The notes beneath the pieces were generated by a model, which searched no databases, was not told where the DNA came from, and saw nothing but the letters and a program-made list of their open reading frames with translations. The position numbers and the translations under genes were made by a program. Of a DNA stretch of 64,000 nt, positions 20,085 to 28,391 are shown piece after piece. How positions within the stretch are numbered: position 1 is the stretch's first letter; the number at the start of each line of letters is the position of its first letter. Source of the DNA: Bradyrhizobium diazoefficiens (GTDB lineage Bacteria; Pseudomonadota; Alphaproteobacteria; Rhizobiales; Xanthobacteraceae); contig NZ_CP067102.1 in NCBI RefSeq assembly GCF_016616885.1, positions 1,640,501 through 1,704,500 of the forward strand, given 5' to 3'.

Positions 20085-20591
20085 ATTGAGAGGCGGCAAC
20101 GCCGAGTGAGGGGCCGAAATGCATTCGAACGTGCAGGACCAGCGACACTCTCGTCCTGCAGGGCTTCTCGTTTGAAAGAGAGCCGCACGCGAGGGAGCGG
20201 CCGCGCACGCTTTGTCAATCCGTTGATGGAGAGCAGCAACATGCTTTCAGCCAGAGAAATCGCGCTCTGTCGCAGAAATGCTAGAGAGAAATCGTACGCT
20301 TCCCAGGGCACGGGAATGGGATCGGCCGAGAAGGGCGCAAGATACTGTTGTATCGCGGGGATCTCTGGACGGGTTCGATGCTTTGCATCGGCCCGAAAAG
20401 ATGTTCGAAAATTTTACACGCGTCCTTTGCCCTTCGCCAGCCCTCGGCGGTACACTCCCCAGTTTGATTACATTGAGGCGGCCGCAATGGGCGATCCACA
20501 GCGCTTTCCGGCCGATCTCACCGCCGGTTTCGTACGCCTTAAATTTGCGATCTCGATGCTTCGGTATTGAAACTGCTCACAGGAGAATCTG

Positions 20592-21782
20592 GTGGATCTT
20601 GCGTTCACAAGGCAGGAGCAGGCGTTTCGTGAAGAAGTGCGGCAATTCCTGCGCGACAACGTGTCGCCGGAGATGCGGCGCAAGATGGTCGAGGGCCGCC
20701 ATGTCTCGAAAGAGGAGATGGTCGCCTGGTGGCGCATTCTCAATAAGAAGGGCTGGGGTGTCAGTCACTGGCCGAAGGAGTATGGCGGCACGGACTGGAG
20801 CTCGGTGCAGAACTACATCTTCAAGGAAGAACTGCAGATGTATCCAGCGCCAGTGCCGCTCGCCTTCGGCGTCAGCATGGTCGGCCCGGTCATCTACACC
20901 TTCGGTAACAAGGAGCAGAAGGAGAAGTACCTACCCCGCATCGCCAATGTCGAGGACTGGTGGTGCCAGGGGTTCTCGGAGCCCGGCGCCGGCTCGGACC
21001 TCGCTTCGCTGAAGACCAAGGCGGAGCGCAAGGGCGACAGGTGGATCATCAACGGCCAGAAGACCTGGACGACGCTCGCCCAGCACGCCGACATGATGTT
21101 CTCCCTCTGCCGCACCGATCCGTCGGCGAAGAAGCAGATGGGCATCTCCTTCATCGTCTTCAGCATGAAGTCGAAGGGCGTCACCGTACGTCCGATTCAG
21201 ACCATCGACGGCGGCCACGAGGTCAACGAAGTCTTCTTGGACAACGTCGAGGTGCCCGTCGAGAACCTGATCGGCGAGGAGAACAAGGGCTGGGACTACG
21301 CAAAGTTCCTGCTCGGCAATGAGCGTACCGGGATTGCGCGGGTCGGCGTCTCCAAGGAGCGGCTGCACCGCATCAAGGAGCTGGCCTCGAAGGTCGAGTC
21401 CGCTGGCCGCCCGATCATCCAGGACGCCGCCTTTCGCGAGAAGCTGGCGGCCTGCGAGATTGAGCTCAAGGCGTTGGAATTGACCCAGCTCCGCGTCATC
21501 GCGCAGGAAGGCAAGCACGGAATCGGCAAGCCCAATCCGGCGTCCTCGGTCCTCAAGATCAAGGGCTCGGAGATCCAGCAGACCACGACCGAGCTTCTCA
21601 TGGAAGTGATCGGCCCGTTTGCCGCGCCTTACGACATCCATAGCGACGACGGTACGAACGAGACCATGGACTGGACCGCCCAGATCGCGCCGAGCTATTT
21701 CAACAACCGCAAGGTCTCGATCTACGGCGGCTCCAACGAGATCCAGCGCAACATCATCGCCAAGGCGGTGCTGGGGTTGTGA
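20592..21782 (+). CDS. Acyl-CoA dehydrogenase, large-subunit type (PimC-like)
   Basis: This FAD-dependent acyl-CoA dehydrogenase (396 residues) resembles the large subunit of two-component enzymes such as pimeloyl-CoA dehydrogenase (PimC). Motifs are GFSEPGAGSDLASLKTKA (about 126), INGQKTWTTLAQHAD (about 153), NVEVPVENLIGEENKGW (about 218) and the C-terminal IYGGSNEIQRNIIAKAVLGL. The GTG start follows AGGAG by about 7 bases. A partner small subunit follows after a palindromic repeat at 21789-21882. A NifA-type promoter lies upstream at 20069. The likely substrate is a dicarboxylic or medium-chain acyl-CoA by family analogy. Electrons would pass to an ETF, and the nearby FixB is of that type (inference). 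Confidence 0.93.
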   Translation: MDLAFTRQEQAFREEVRQFLRDNVSPEMRRKMVEGRHVSKEEMVAWWRILNKKGWGVSHWPKEYGGTDWSSVQNYIFKEELQMYPAPVPLAFGVSMVGPVIYTFGNKEQKEKYLPRIANVEDWWCQGFSEPGAGSDLASLKTKAERKGDRWIINGQKTWTTLAQHADMMFSLCRTDPSAKKQMGISFIVFSMKSKGVTVRPIQTIDGGHEVNEVFLDNVEVPVENLIGEENKGWDYAKFLLGNERTGIARVGVSKERLHRIKELASKVESAGRPIIQDAAFREKLAACEIELKALELTQLRVIAQEGKHGIGKPNPASSVLKIKGSEIQQTTTELLMEVIGPFAAPYDIHSDDGTNETMDWTAQIAPSYFNNRKVSIYGGSNEIQRNIIAKAVLGL

Positions 21783-21788
21783 TGCGCT

Positions 21789-21882
21789 GTCATTCCGGGG
21801 CCCGCGGCAGCGCGAACCCGGAATCTCGCGCCGTCACCTGTGGATTCCGGGTCCACGCGCCAAGGCGCGCATCCGGAATGAC
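21789..21882. repeat. Bradyrhizobium-type repetitive palindromic element
   Basis: The 94-base element begins GTCATTCCGG and ends with its complement CCGGAATGAC, with internal GAACCCGGAATC and GATTCCGGGTCC also inverted. This is the appearance of the palindromic intergenic repeats frequent in bradyrhizobial genomes. It sits between the two dehydrogenase subunit genes and could form a stable RNA hairpin that alters their relative expression. Confidence 0.8.
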
Positions 21883-21917
21883 GGAACAAAAGTTTTGGGT
21901 ACGAGGAAGCAAAGAAC

Positions 21918-23060
21918 ATGGATTTTGATTTGAACGAGGAGCAGAGGCTCCTGAAGGACAGCATCGACGGCCTGCTGACCGATTGCTACGATTTCGAGAG
22001 CCGCAAGAAGTACATGGCGGAGAAGGGCGGCTGGAGCAAGGCCGTCTGGGGCAAGCTCGCGGAGCAAGGCCTGCTCGGCCTGCCCTTCGCGGAGGCCGAC
22101 GGCGGCTTCGGCGGCGGCGGCGTTGAGATCATGATCGTGATGGAAGCGCTTGGCAAGGCGCTGGTGCTCGAGCCGTATCTCGCAACTGTCGTAATCGGCG
22201 GCGGCTTCCTGCGGCATGCCGGCTCGGATGCGCAGAAATCGGCACATCTGCCGGGCATCATCGACGGCAGCAAGACGCTCGCATTTGCCCAGCTCGAGAA
22301 GAACTCGCGCTATGATCTCTTCGACGTCACCACGACCGCGAAGAAGAAGGGCGATGGCTGGGTCATCGACGGCGAAAAGTTCGTCGTGCTCAACGGCGAG
22401 AACGCCGACACGTTGATCGTCACCGCGCGCACCAAGGGCGACCATCGCGATCGTAATGGCATCGGTGTGTTCCTGGTCCCCGCCAACGCCGAGGGCCTGA
22501 AGAAAAAGTCATATCCGACCCAGGATGGCCTGCGCGCCGCCGACATCTCCTATTCGGGCGTCGAGGTCGGCGGGGAGTCGGCAATCGATGACCCCCAGGA
22601 TTCGCTCGCGCTGATCGAGCGCGTGGTGGATGGCGCCCGTGTCGCGCTGTGCGCGGAGGCGGTCGGGGCGATGGACGAGTCGCTCAAAACGACCGTCGAA
22701 TACATCAAGATGCGCAACCAGTTCGGGGTGGCGATTGGCTCCTTCCAGAGCGTGCAGCACCGCGCCTCCGACATGTTCGTGGCACTGGAGCAGGCGCGCT
22801 CGATGTCGATACTTGCGACGATGGCCGCCGATTTCGACGATCCCACCGAACGCTCGAAGGCGGTCGCCGCGGCCAAGGTGCAGATCAGCAAGTCGGGTAA
22901 ATTCATCGGGCAGCAGTCGATACAGCTCCATGGCGGCATTGGCGTGACCATGGAGGCCAAGATAGGCCACTATTTCAAGCGGCTCGCGATGATTGAAAAT
23001 ACCTTTGGTGATGCCAGTTATCATCTCCGTCACGTTGGTGCGAGCGGCACTCTGGTCTGA
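21918..23060 (+). CDS. Acyl-CoA dehydrogenase, small-subunit type (PimD-like)
   Basis: This 380-residue acyl-CoA dehydrogenase homologue resembles the PimD small subunit. It has FAQLEKNSRYDLFDV where full-length enzymes have the TEPxAGSD loop (about 122), WVIDGEKFVVLNGENAD (about 148), a helix region RNQFGVAIGSFQSVQHRASDMF (about 265) and QLHGGIGVTMEAKIGHYFKRL near the C terminus. The altered loop suggests it works as a heterodimer with the preceding gene. The start follows the palindromic element, with AGGAAG upstream. Expression from the 20069 promoter with the large subunit is likely. Confidence 0.92.
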   Translation: MDFDLNEEQRLLKDSIDGLLTDCYDFESRKKYMAEKGGWSKAVWGKLAEQGLLGLPFAEADGGFGGGGVEIMIVMEALGKALVLEPYLATVVIGGGFLRHAGSDAQKSAHLPGIIDGSKTLAFAQLEKNSRYDLFDVTTTAKKKGDGWVIDGEKFVVLNGENADTLIVTARTKGDHRDRNGIGVFLVPANAEGLKKKSYPTQDGLRAADISYSGVEVGGESAIDDPQDSLALIERVVDGARVALCAEAVGAMDESLKTTVEYIKMRNQFGVAIGSFQSVQHRASDMFVALEQARSMSILATMAADFDDPTERSKAVAAAKVQISKSGKFIGQQSIQLHGGIGVTMEAKIGHYFKRLAMIENTFGDASYHLRHVGASGTLV

Positions 23061-23914
23061 TCGGTGTTGCCGCTAGTGCAAAACCAGATTGCCGTTGATC
23101 TGAACGGCTTGCGGCTCGCCTCCGATCGTACGCCGTTTTCGGCACCGTAATGGATTCCAGTCTCGCACTATCACCGGATGCGCCGCTGCGATCGCAGCCG
23201 CCAAGTTCTGAACCAGAGAGGAATTCAAGGGATGGTGGCACTAGTTCAATATCGATGCGGCCGAGATTGTAGCGGCGGTGCCGTCTTTCCTCTGCCCGCT
23301 TTCGCCACCTACACAATAATCTTTCATTGCGCCCACAGGTCCATTTTGAGACATCGTGCAACACACGACGGTCGATCGCGGCAAGTCATCGAGCCGCGCG
23401 GCTGAATGGACGACTTGGTCTTCCTACATGTCTGGCGGTTCCGGCGAAATTCTGGACTACGGGTCGCGCCGGAATACGTCGCGCTCTTTGATCTTCCTCT
23501 AGCGATCGCCGACGATCTGCAAGAGATGGCGCTGGAGGAGAAACATGGTGATGCAAATGCAGGGCAGATGAAGCTGACGTAGGTTCTTTCAGTATCAACC
23601 TTAAATGTCCTGCGCGCATGAGCCCTGTGTGTCGCAGGCACATCAGATCATCACGGCAGTGCTCCGCCTCGCCTGAGGACGAGAAGAGCACAACTGACCT
23701 CAGGTTTATACTGGTAGAGCAAACTCCCTCGGAAAGCCGACTTGGCAGTTATGCGCCGATCATGTGTGTTGCCCCTCGTAGTAGGCCCAACGGTCTGGTC
23801 GTCTCTCGACCTGCGTTTGTCATATCCACGACAACATCAGCAGGTCCATTTTCGCACCCACAAGGTTCCCTATCGCTGCCCGGATAGGCTATTTCATGAG
23901 AAGAATGATGATGT
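23061..23914. other. Gap with no recognised gene
   Basis: About 850 bases with only short frames on both strands and no family motif. Confidence 0.45.
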
Positions 23915-24892
23915 GACGCCCGGTTTTCGCGACTCGCACGGCCATTGCTGGGGCGCGGTGCGCGTCGGCAATCAGGAATATCAAGCTGTCAGGCGATTTG
24001 CCGAACCAGACGATCGCTGCAATTAATGGCTTGGTACTCAAGCACAAGGTCAACTTCTTTCGCGACCAGGGTCTTAATGATTCCGATCAGGAGCGGTTTG
24101 CTCTTCGCTTGGGAAAACCTGTCCCGCACCGACGCTCAGTGTCGCTGAGGGAATGGCCTCAATCCTCGTTATCGATTTGACCCGTGGCGGTAGGCGGTCC
24201 GATATATGGCATACGGATGCGAGCTTCGTTGACGCGCCTATCCTAGGATTGCGGTACTGCGAGGCATTGTGATCCCACCATTCGGGTGGCGATACGGTCT
24301 GGTCGAACGCTGCGGCCGCCTATCTCGACCTGCCGCCGCCGCTCCAACGGCTCGCCGACGAGCTATGGGCCGTTCACAGCAACGCCTTCGACGCCACCGT
24401 AATGCCCCGCTTAGGCGAAGCCGAAAGGAAGTTTGTTGATGAGATCTACGCCAGAACTACATATGAAACCGAGCATTCGATTGTGCGCGTCCACCCCGAG
24501 ATCCGAGTGCGACGTAGTGCGTAGCGGCTAGGGGACGTGCCCGACGACTAGGCGCGTCCCAAATGTTGGTGCTCGGCGCTTTGGTGCAGCGTTTTGTTGG
24601 TATCCCGAATATGACGGCGAAAAGCTGTTCGATCTATTCCAGTCTCATGTCACTGCGTCCGAAAACGCGGTGCACTAGGCAGGAAGGAAGGAGAGTCGCG
24701 ATTTGGGACAACCGCGCTACGCAACATTATGCGCTCAACGATTACGGCGACCAACATCGCGATGTTCGCTGCGCCACAATCGATGGTGACGTGCCGACCA
24801 GCGTCGACGGCAGGCGCAGCGTAATGCGAATTAGGGCCACCAAACAGCCGCCGGTGAAAGTCGATTGGCGTTCACAAATTCACGAGATCTAG
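23915..24892 (+). pseudogene. Broken TauD/TfdA-type dioxygenase (copy A)
   Basis: Pieces in different frames align in order with the intact dioxygenase at 46058-47044: IRNIKLSGDLPNQTIAAINGL, KVNFFRDQGLNDSDQERFALR, WHTDASF, GLRYCEAL, TIHRNA-like debris, then [18 protein letters not shown] and [12 protein letters not shown]. The catalytic HxD survives as HTD, but several frameshifts and stops separate the blocks. It is convergent with the MFS gene that follows. The 5' limit is approximate. Confidence 0.85.
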
Positions 24893-25056
24893 CATGCAGA
24901 CCTTGCCTTATCTCTTGCTTGTATTCGCAGCTCCAACGACAATCTCGGCGCTTCTGCTCGGTGTCCGATGCGAGGCATGTTCGCCGGAGGGCAGACTAAA
25001 GCGCTGCAGCCCAGCGCCAGTGGCCTGCATGCGCGCTTGGTCCTTGCTCGCGACTA

Positions 25057-26742
25057 TTACTGGATCCCGTCGTGCTTCAAATTAACGGGCAGTACTTTGC
25101 TCGCGGCGGGATCCGGCACATCGTCCATCCAACGCACCGATCCGAACGGGCGCTCGAGCATCCGGCGGACGCGCACGGGGCCGGGGCCGATGTGGAAAGC
25201 GCCCGCCCGATTATCCAGCGCGCGCTCTGACTGAGTCCCGCGGTTGCGCTGGCGCAAATAATCGAGCCACGTCGGGCAGTGATAGCGCTCCGTCCATAGC
25301 TCAGGATCAGCGATATCGCGCGCAATCGACCAACTATAGGCTCCGTTGCGCTGTCGGTACAGCTGTACATTTTGCATAACATTGTGAAAGGCCCGCGCAT
25401 TTTCCGGCGCGACGCGATATTCGATCTCCACCACCAGCGGTCCGCTGCGGTAGCTAATCGGGAGCCGCACCTGTGGATCCGCCAGCGGCTCGGCGTCCTC
25501 GCCGTGTGAACTGATGCGCGGCATGCGGAGCCAGAGACCAAGCACTGGCGACAGCAGCATCAATACGGCGGAAACAAGCAGCGCAATCCGAACACCAGCG
25601 GCATCGGTGAAGCGGCCCCAGCCCCAGCTACCAATCGCGATACCGCCGGAGATTGCAACCTGCCAGGCGGCAAGCGAGCGGCCAGCGACCCAGCGCGGAG
25701 CTGAAAGCTGTACGCCGATGTTGAACAGCATCCATGTTATCGTCCAGACGGCGCCGGCCAGGATCAGGGCGACAGCTGTCAAAATCGGCTCACGGCTCAA
25801 AGCAATCGCCGTGATCGCGCCGCCCATCGACAGCGCGCAAGCGCGCACCGCAGCCTCGCCGCTCATGCGCCTACGCACCTCGCCAATGTAAAGCGCCCCA
25901 ATTACTGAGCCAAAGCCGAGCGCGCCGAGCATGATGCCGTAGGTCTGCGCTCCGCCATGTAACAGGTCGCGGGCGACCAGCGGCATGAGCGCCGACACCG
26001 AACCGCCGATCACGCCTGTTACCATGGTACGAGTCAGCACGATCTTGATGGATGGCGAATTGGTGATGTAGCGCACGCCCGAGATGATGGCGCGGCTCAG
26101 TCGTTCGCGCGGCAGCCGCGACGACTCAGCCTCGCGTTTCCACAGGAACAGCGTGACAATCAGCGGCAGATACAAAAGCGCGTTGAGCGCAAAGGCTGCG
26201 ACTGCGCCTGCAATCGCTACCACAATGCCGCCAATGGCGGGCCCGAAGCTACGGGCAATATTGTAGCTGATGCCGTTAAGCGTCACCGCCGCCGGCAGGG
26301 AGTCGGCCGGCACCTGCTCACGGACAGATGATTGCCAAGCCGGGCTCATCAATGCCATACCACTGCCGACCACAAAACAAAACATCAACAACAGATTCGG
26401 CGTGGTAAGGCCCAACCAATCGATCACGGTCAGCCCCGTCGCGCCGCAAAACGCGATGGAAAGTGCAACCAGCGCCACGACACGGCGATCGTACATGTCC
26501 GCAATGGCACCCGCCGGCATCGCAATCAGCATCACGGGAAGCATCAACGCCGTCTGGACCAGCGCGATCTTGTCAGCCGACGAAGTCAGCTCGGTCATGG
26601 CCCAAGCCGCACCGACGCCCTGGATCAGAATGCCGAGATTGGACAACAAGCTAGCCAACCATATACGCCGGAAGGTGGCATAACGCAGCGGAGCTGTGAT
26701 GCCGTTGACTTTCAAGGGGGCGGGTTCGGACGCTTCGGTCAT
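25057..26742 (-). CDS. MFS exporter (MFS_3/EntS-type) with C-terminal soluble domain
   Basis: This 561-residue protein has an N-terminal 12-helix major facilitator domain of the transmembrane secretion effector (MFS_3) type: FRRIWLASLLSNLGILIQGVGAAWAM near residue 25, the loop-2/3 motif GAIADMYDRR near 85, SPAWQSSVREQVP near 135. From about residue 430 a soluble tail begins (PLVVEIEYRVAPENARAFHNVM, then WTERYHCPTWLDYLRQ), as in this subfamily. I chose MTEASEPAPLKV at 26742; the frame runs 138 codons further upstream, but that part looks non-coding. A perfect 20-base palindrome lies 73 bases upstream. Cargo is unknown. Confidence 0.88.
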   Translation of the reverse strand: MTEASEPAPLKVNGITAPLRYATFRRIWLASLLSNLGILIQGVGAAWAMTELTSSADKIALVQTALMLPVMLIAMPAGAIADMYDRRVVALVALSIAFCGATGLTVIDWLGLTTPNLLLMFCFVVGSGMALMSPAWQSSVREQVPADSLPAAVTLNGISYNIARSFGPAIGGIVVAIAGAVAAFALNALLYLPLIVTLFLWKREAESSRLPRERLSRAIISGVRYITNSPSIKIVLTRTMVTGVIGGSVSALMPLVARDLLHGGAQTYGIMLGALGFGSVIGALYIGEVRRRMSGEAAVRACALSMGGAITAIALSREPILTAVALILAGAVWTITWMLFNIGVQLSAPRWVAGRSLAAWQVAISGGIAIGSWGWGRFTDAAGVRIALLVSAVLMLLSPVLGLWLRMPRISSHGEDAEPLADPQVRLPISYRSGPLVVEIEYRVAPENARAFHNVMQNVQLYRQRNGAYSWSIARDIADPELWTERYHCPTWLDYLRQRNRGTQSERALDNRAGAFHIGPGPVRVRRMLERPFGSVRWMDDVPDPAASKVLPVNLKHDGIQ

Positions 26743-27769
26743 GTCGGAGTCTGCCTCGCTTGTGACGGCTTGAAATTGGACAACATCGGTGACGGTCTGA
26801 AAATTAGGTGCTAGAAAGTGGCAAGCGCCACTTTGAACCACGTCTACTTTGGACACTTTGCGCGCGCAGGCACTGTTAGTTCCCCCAATGTCGCGACGCA
26901 CGCATGTCAATTTGTATTTCCCGCCTCCCGCTCGAAAAGCCGCCTCTCGTCCACAAAGGGTGAGCGTCAGGCAACGCGCGTCTCGCTCTCTCAATTTCGG
27001 CAACATAGCAAGGCCATCACCCGCCCTGGCGTAATGATCGCCGTCCCAGATTGGGCTAGGGCGAGGTACTGCACGTCGTGTTCGACCACGATCTCGATCG
27101 CCAGCTTGTTGGCCGAACCAGCAACGTTGCATTAAGGTCATAGTCGCCTGAAGCACGGTATTGCGTCATGAGCTGACCCTGAGACGGACGTCTTGAACTC
27201 CAATTCCTGAGCTTTCCATGATCTCGGCAGAATGGATGGATCACGTGACTTGATTGAGAAACTCGGGCGGAAGGTGCAGCTCTGATTTGGAGAACCCTCA
27301 AATGTTGTGAGCACTCTTCAGTGTTGCTGTAGGCAACATCGAACGCATTGGCCGTTTATCCGAACAATGCAGTTTTCGCGAAGCACTCGAGCGGCGTTAG
27401 CCAGAAATGAAATAGACTGCGGCACGCTGCAAGCGATCACAGTTTCCATAACGTTAAGCTGCAGCTGGTTGCCTCTGACGCCAACCTTATCGTCAAGTCA
27501 GCACCAATGGCCTTGGCCGCGTTCAAGGGCACCCGTGTCCCGCTACCAACTAGTTCGCAAACAGAGCCCGCAATGAGCCAGGCGCGACATTCAAGAACCT
27601 AAATTTTGATTGAAGATACATCCGCCAACGACCTCTCGTGAATGCAAGCGCGACAGCACTACAGACTAGAGGAGCGACAGTGCGGGTTTCTCGCATTCTA
27701 AGCGTGTACGCGCCGAAAAAGAGCGCAACGACATGGGTCGGCAGCGTGAGACACCGCCGCTTGTCTACA
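26743..27769. other. Gap between MFS exporter and Lrp/AsnC gene
   Basis: No intact gene. It contains a palindrome at 26815-26834. A minus-strand run near 27040-27120 (KLAIEIVVEHDVQYLALAQ) vaguely recalls the D-loop region of an ABC ATPase, but it is too short to call. Confidence 0.4.
26815..26834. promoter_or_regulatory. Palindrome upstream of the MFS exporter
   Basis: AAAGTGGC and GCCACTTT form a perfect 8-base inverted repeat around a 4-base spacer, 73 bases upstream of the MFS start on the minus strand. It is a candidate operator; no regulator gene lies next to it. Confidence 0.5.
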
Positions 27770-28246
27770 TCAATCTTCGTGCGGAATCTCTACGGGAATC
27801 GCAAAGCCTGCCTTCACGCGGTCCATCACGACCATCGTCTTAAACCCTTTGATGTCCGGATTCTCATAGAAGAAACGTCGAGTGAACTGCTCATAATCTT
27901 CCATGGTGCGCGCTGTAATATATAGGACGAAGTCAGCGTCGCCTGTGACGTAAAATCCATTCACGACTTCGGCTGACCCCTTGATAGCTTTCTTGAACCT
28001 GTCGATGATGTCTGCACGCTCCCTCTCCAGGCTCACGAGCACAAGCATTTGAATAGGTCGTCCTACCGCCTTCGCCGAAACGATTGAGACGTCGGCCTCG
28101 ATGATGCCTTCCGAGCGAAGCCTCTTCAGTCGTCGTTGGCAGGCGGTAGCAGAAAGCCCCGCAAGTTCGCCGATGATCTCGGAAGTCAGGCGGTTGTTCT
28201 TCTGCACGATCTCGAGGATCCGGGCGTCTGTTCGGTCATATTGCAT
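27770..28246 (-). CDS. Lrp/AsnC-family transcriptional regulator
   Basis: This 158-residue regulator has an N-terminal helix-turn-helix (DARILEIVQKNNRLTSEIIGELAGLSATACQRRLKRL, about 6-42) and a C-terminal RAM/AsnC ligand-binding domain (about 65-150, with VVNGFYVTGDADFVLYI). I chose MQYDRTDARIL at 28246 because it matches the family start; the frame opens 27 codons earlier. It is divergent from an aldehyde dehydrogenase-aminotransferase operon, and a perfect palindrome lies between them. It probably senses an amino acid or amine handled by those enzymes. Confidence 0.93.
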   Translation of the reverse strand: MQYDRTDARILEIVQKNNRLTSEIIGELAGLSATACQRRLKRLRSEGIIEADVSIVSAKAVGRPIQMLVLVSLERERADIIDRFKKAIKGSAEVVNGFYVTGDADFVLYITARTMEDYEQFTRRFFYENPDIKGFKTMVVMDRVKAGFAIPVEIPHED

Positions 28247-28320
28247 AATCGAGCTCCAGGTGAATTTCGCCGCAAAGTGGCTCTGGGGTGCAGGAAACCG
28301 CCTAGGCGACAGCGAAATGC

Positions 28321-28340
28321 GACGCAAATCTATTTGCGTC
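28321..28340. promoter_or_regulatory. Probable Lrp/AsnC operator palindrome
   Basis: GACGCAAAT and ATTTGCGTC form a perfect 9-base inverted repeat with a 2-base centre. It lies 51 bases before the aldehyde dehydrogenase start and 74 bases before the divergent Lrp/AsnC gene, the expected place for a site controlling both. Confidence 0.75.
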
Positions 28341-28391
28341 CTAAGTATCCTGAATGCTCAGTGAATTTCAACATGACTGCGGAACTTTCAA

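Larger units (their letters stand above)
19649..20591. other. Long promoter-bearing gap before the dehydrogenase pair
   Basis: No gene is recognised. It contains a NifA-type site and an RpoN promoter (listed separately). The predicted transcript would have a leader of almost 500 bases, in which I see only frames that look random. Confidence 0.45.

Noticed and set aside
20931..21641. Long minus-strand open frame in the acyl-CoA dehydrogenase gene
   Set aside because: Antisense shadow; the plus-strand protein has all family motifs.
27040..27130. ABC-transporter ATPase (LivF-like) remnant on the minus strand
   Set aside because: Only about 20 residues vaguely similar, without Walker or signature motifs.
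26743..27156. N-terminal 138-codon extension of the MFS exporter
   Set aside because: Not membrane-like, not family-like and Cys/Arg-rich; the family start is at 26742.
28275..28292. TGGCTC...TGCA as an RpoN promoter before the aldehyde dehydrogenase
   Set aside because: GG and GC are only 9 bases apart; sigma-54 needs 10.
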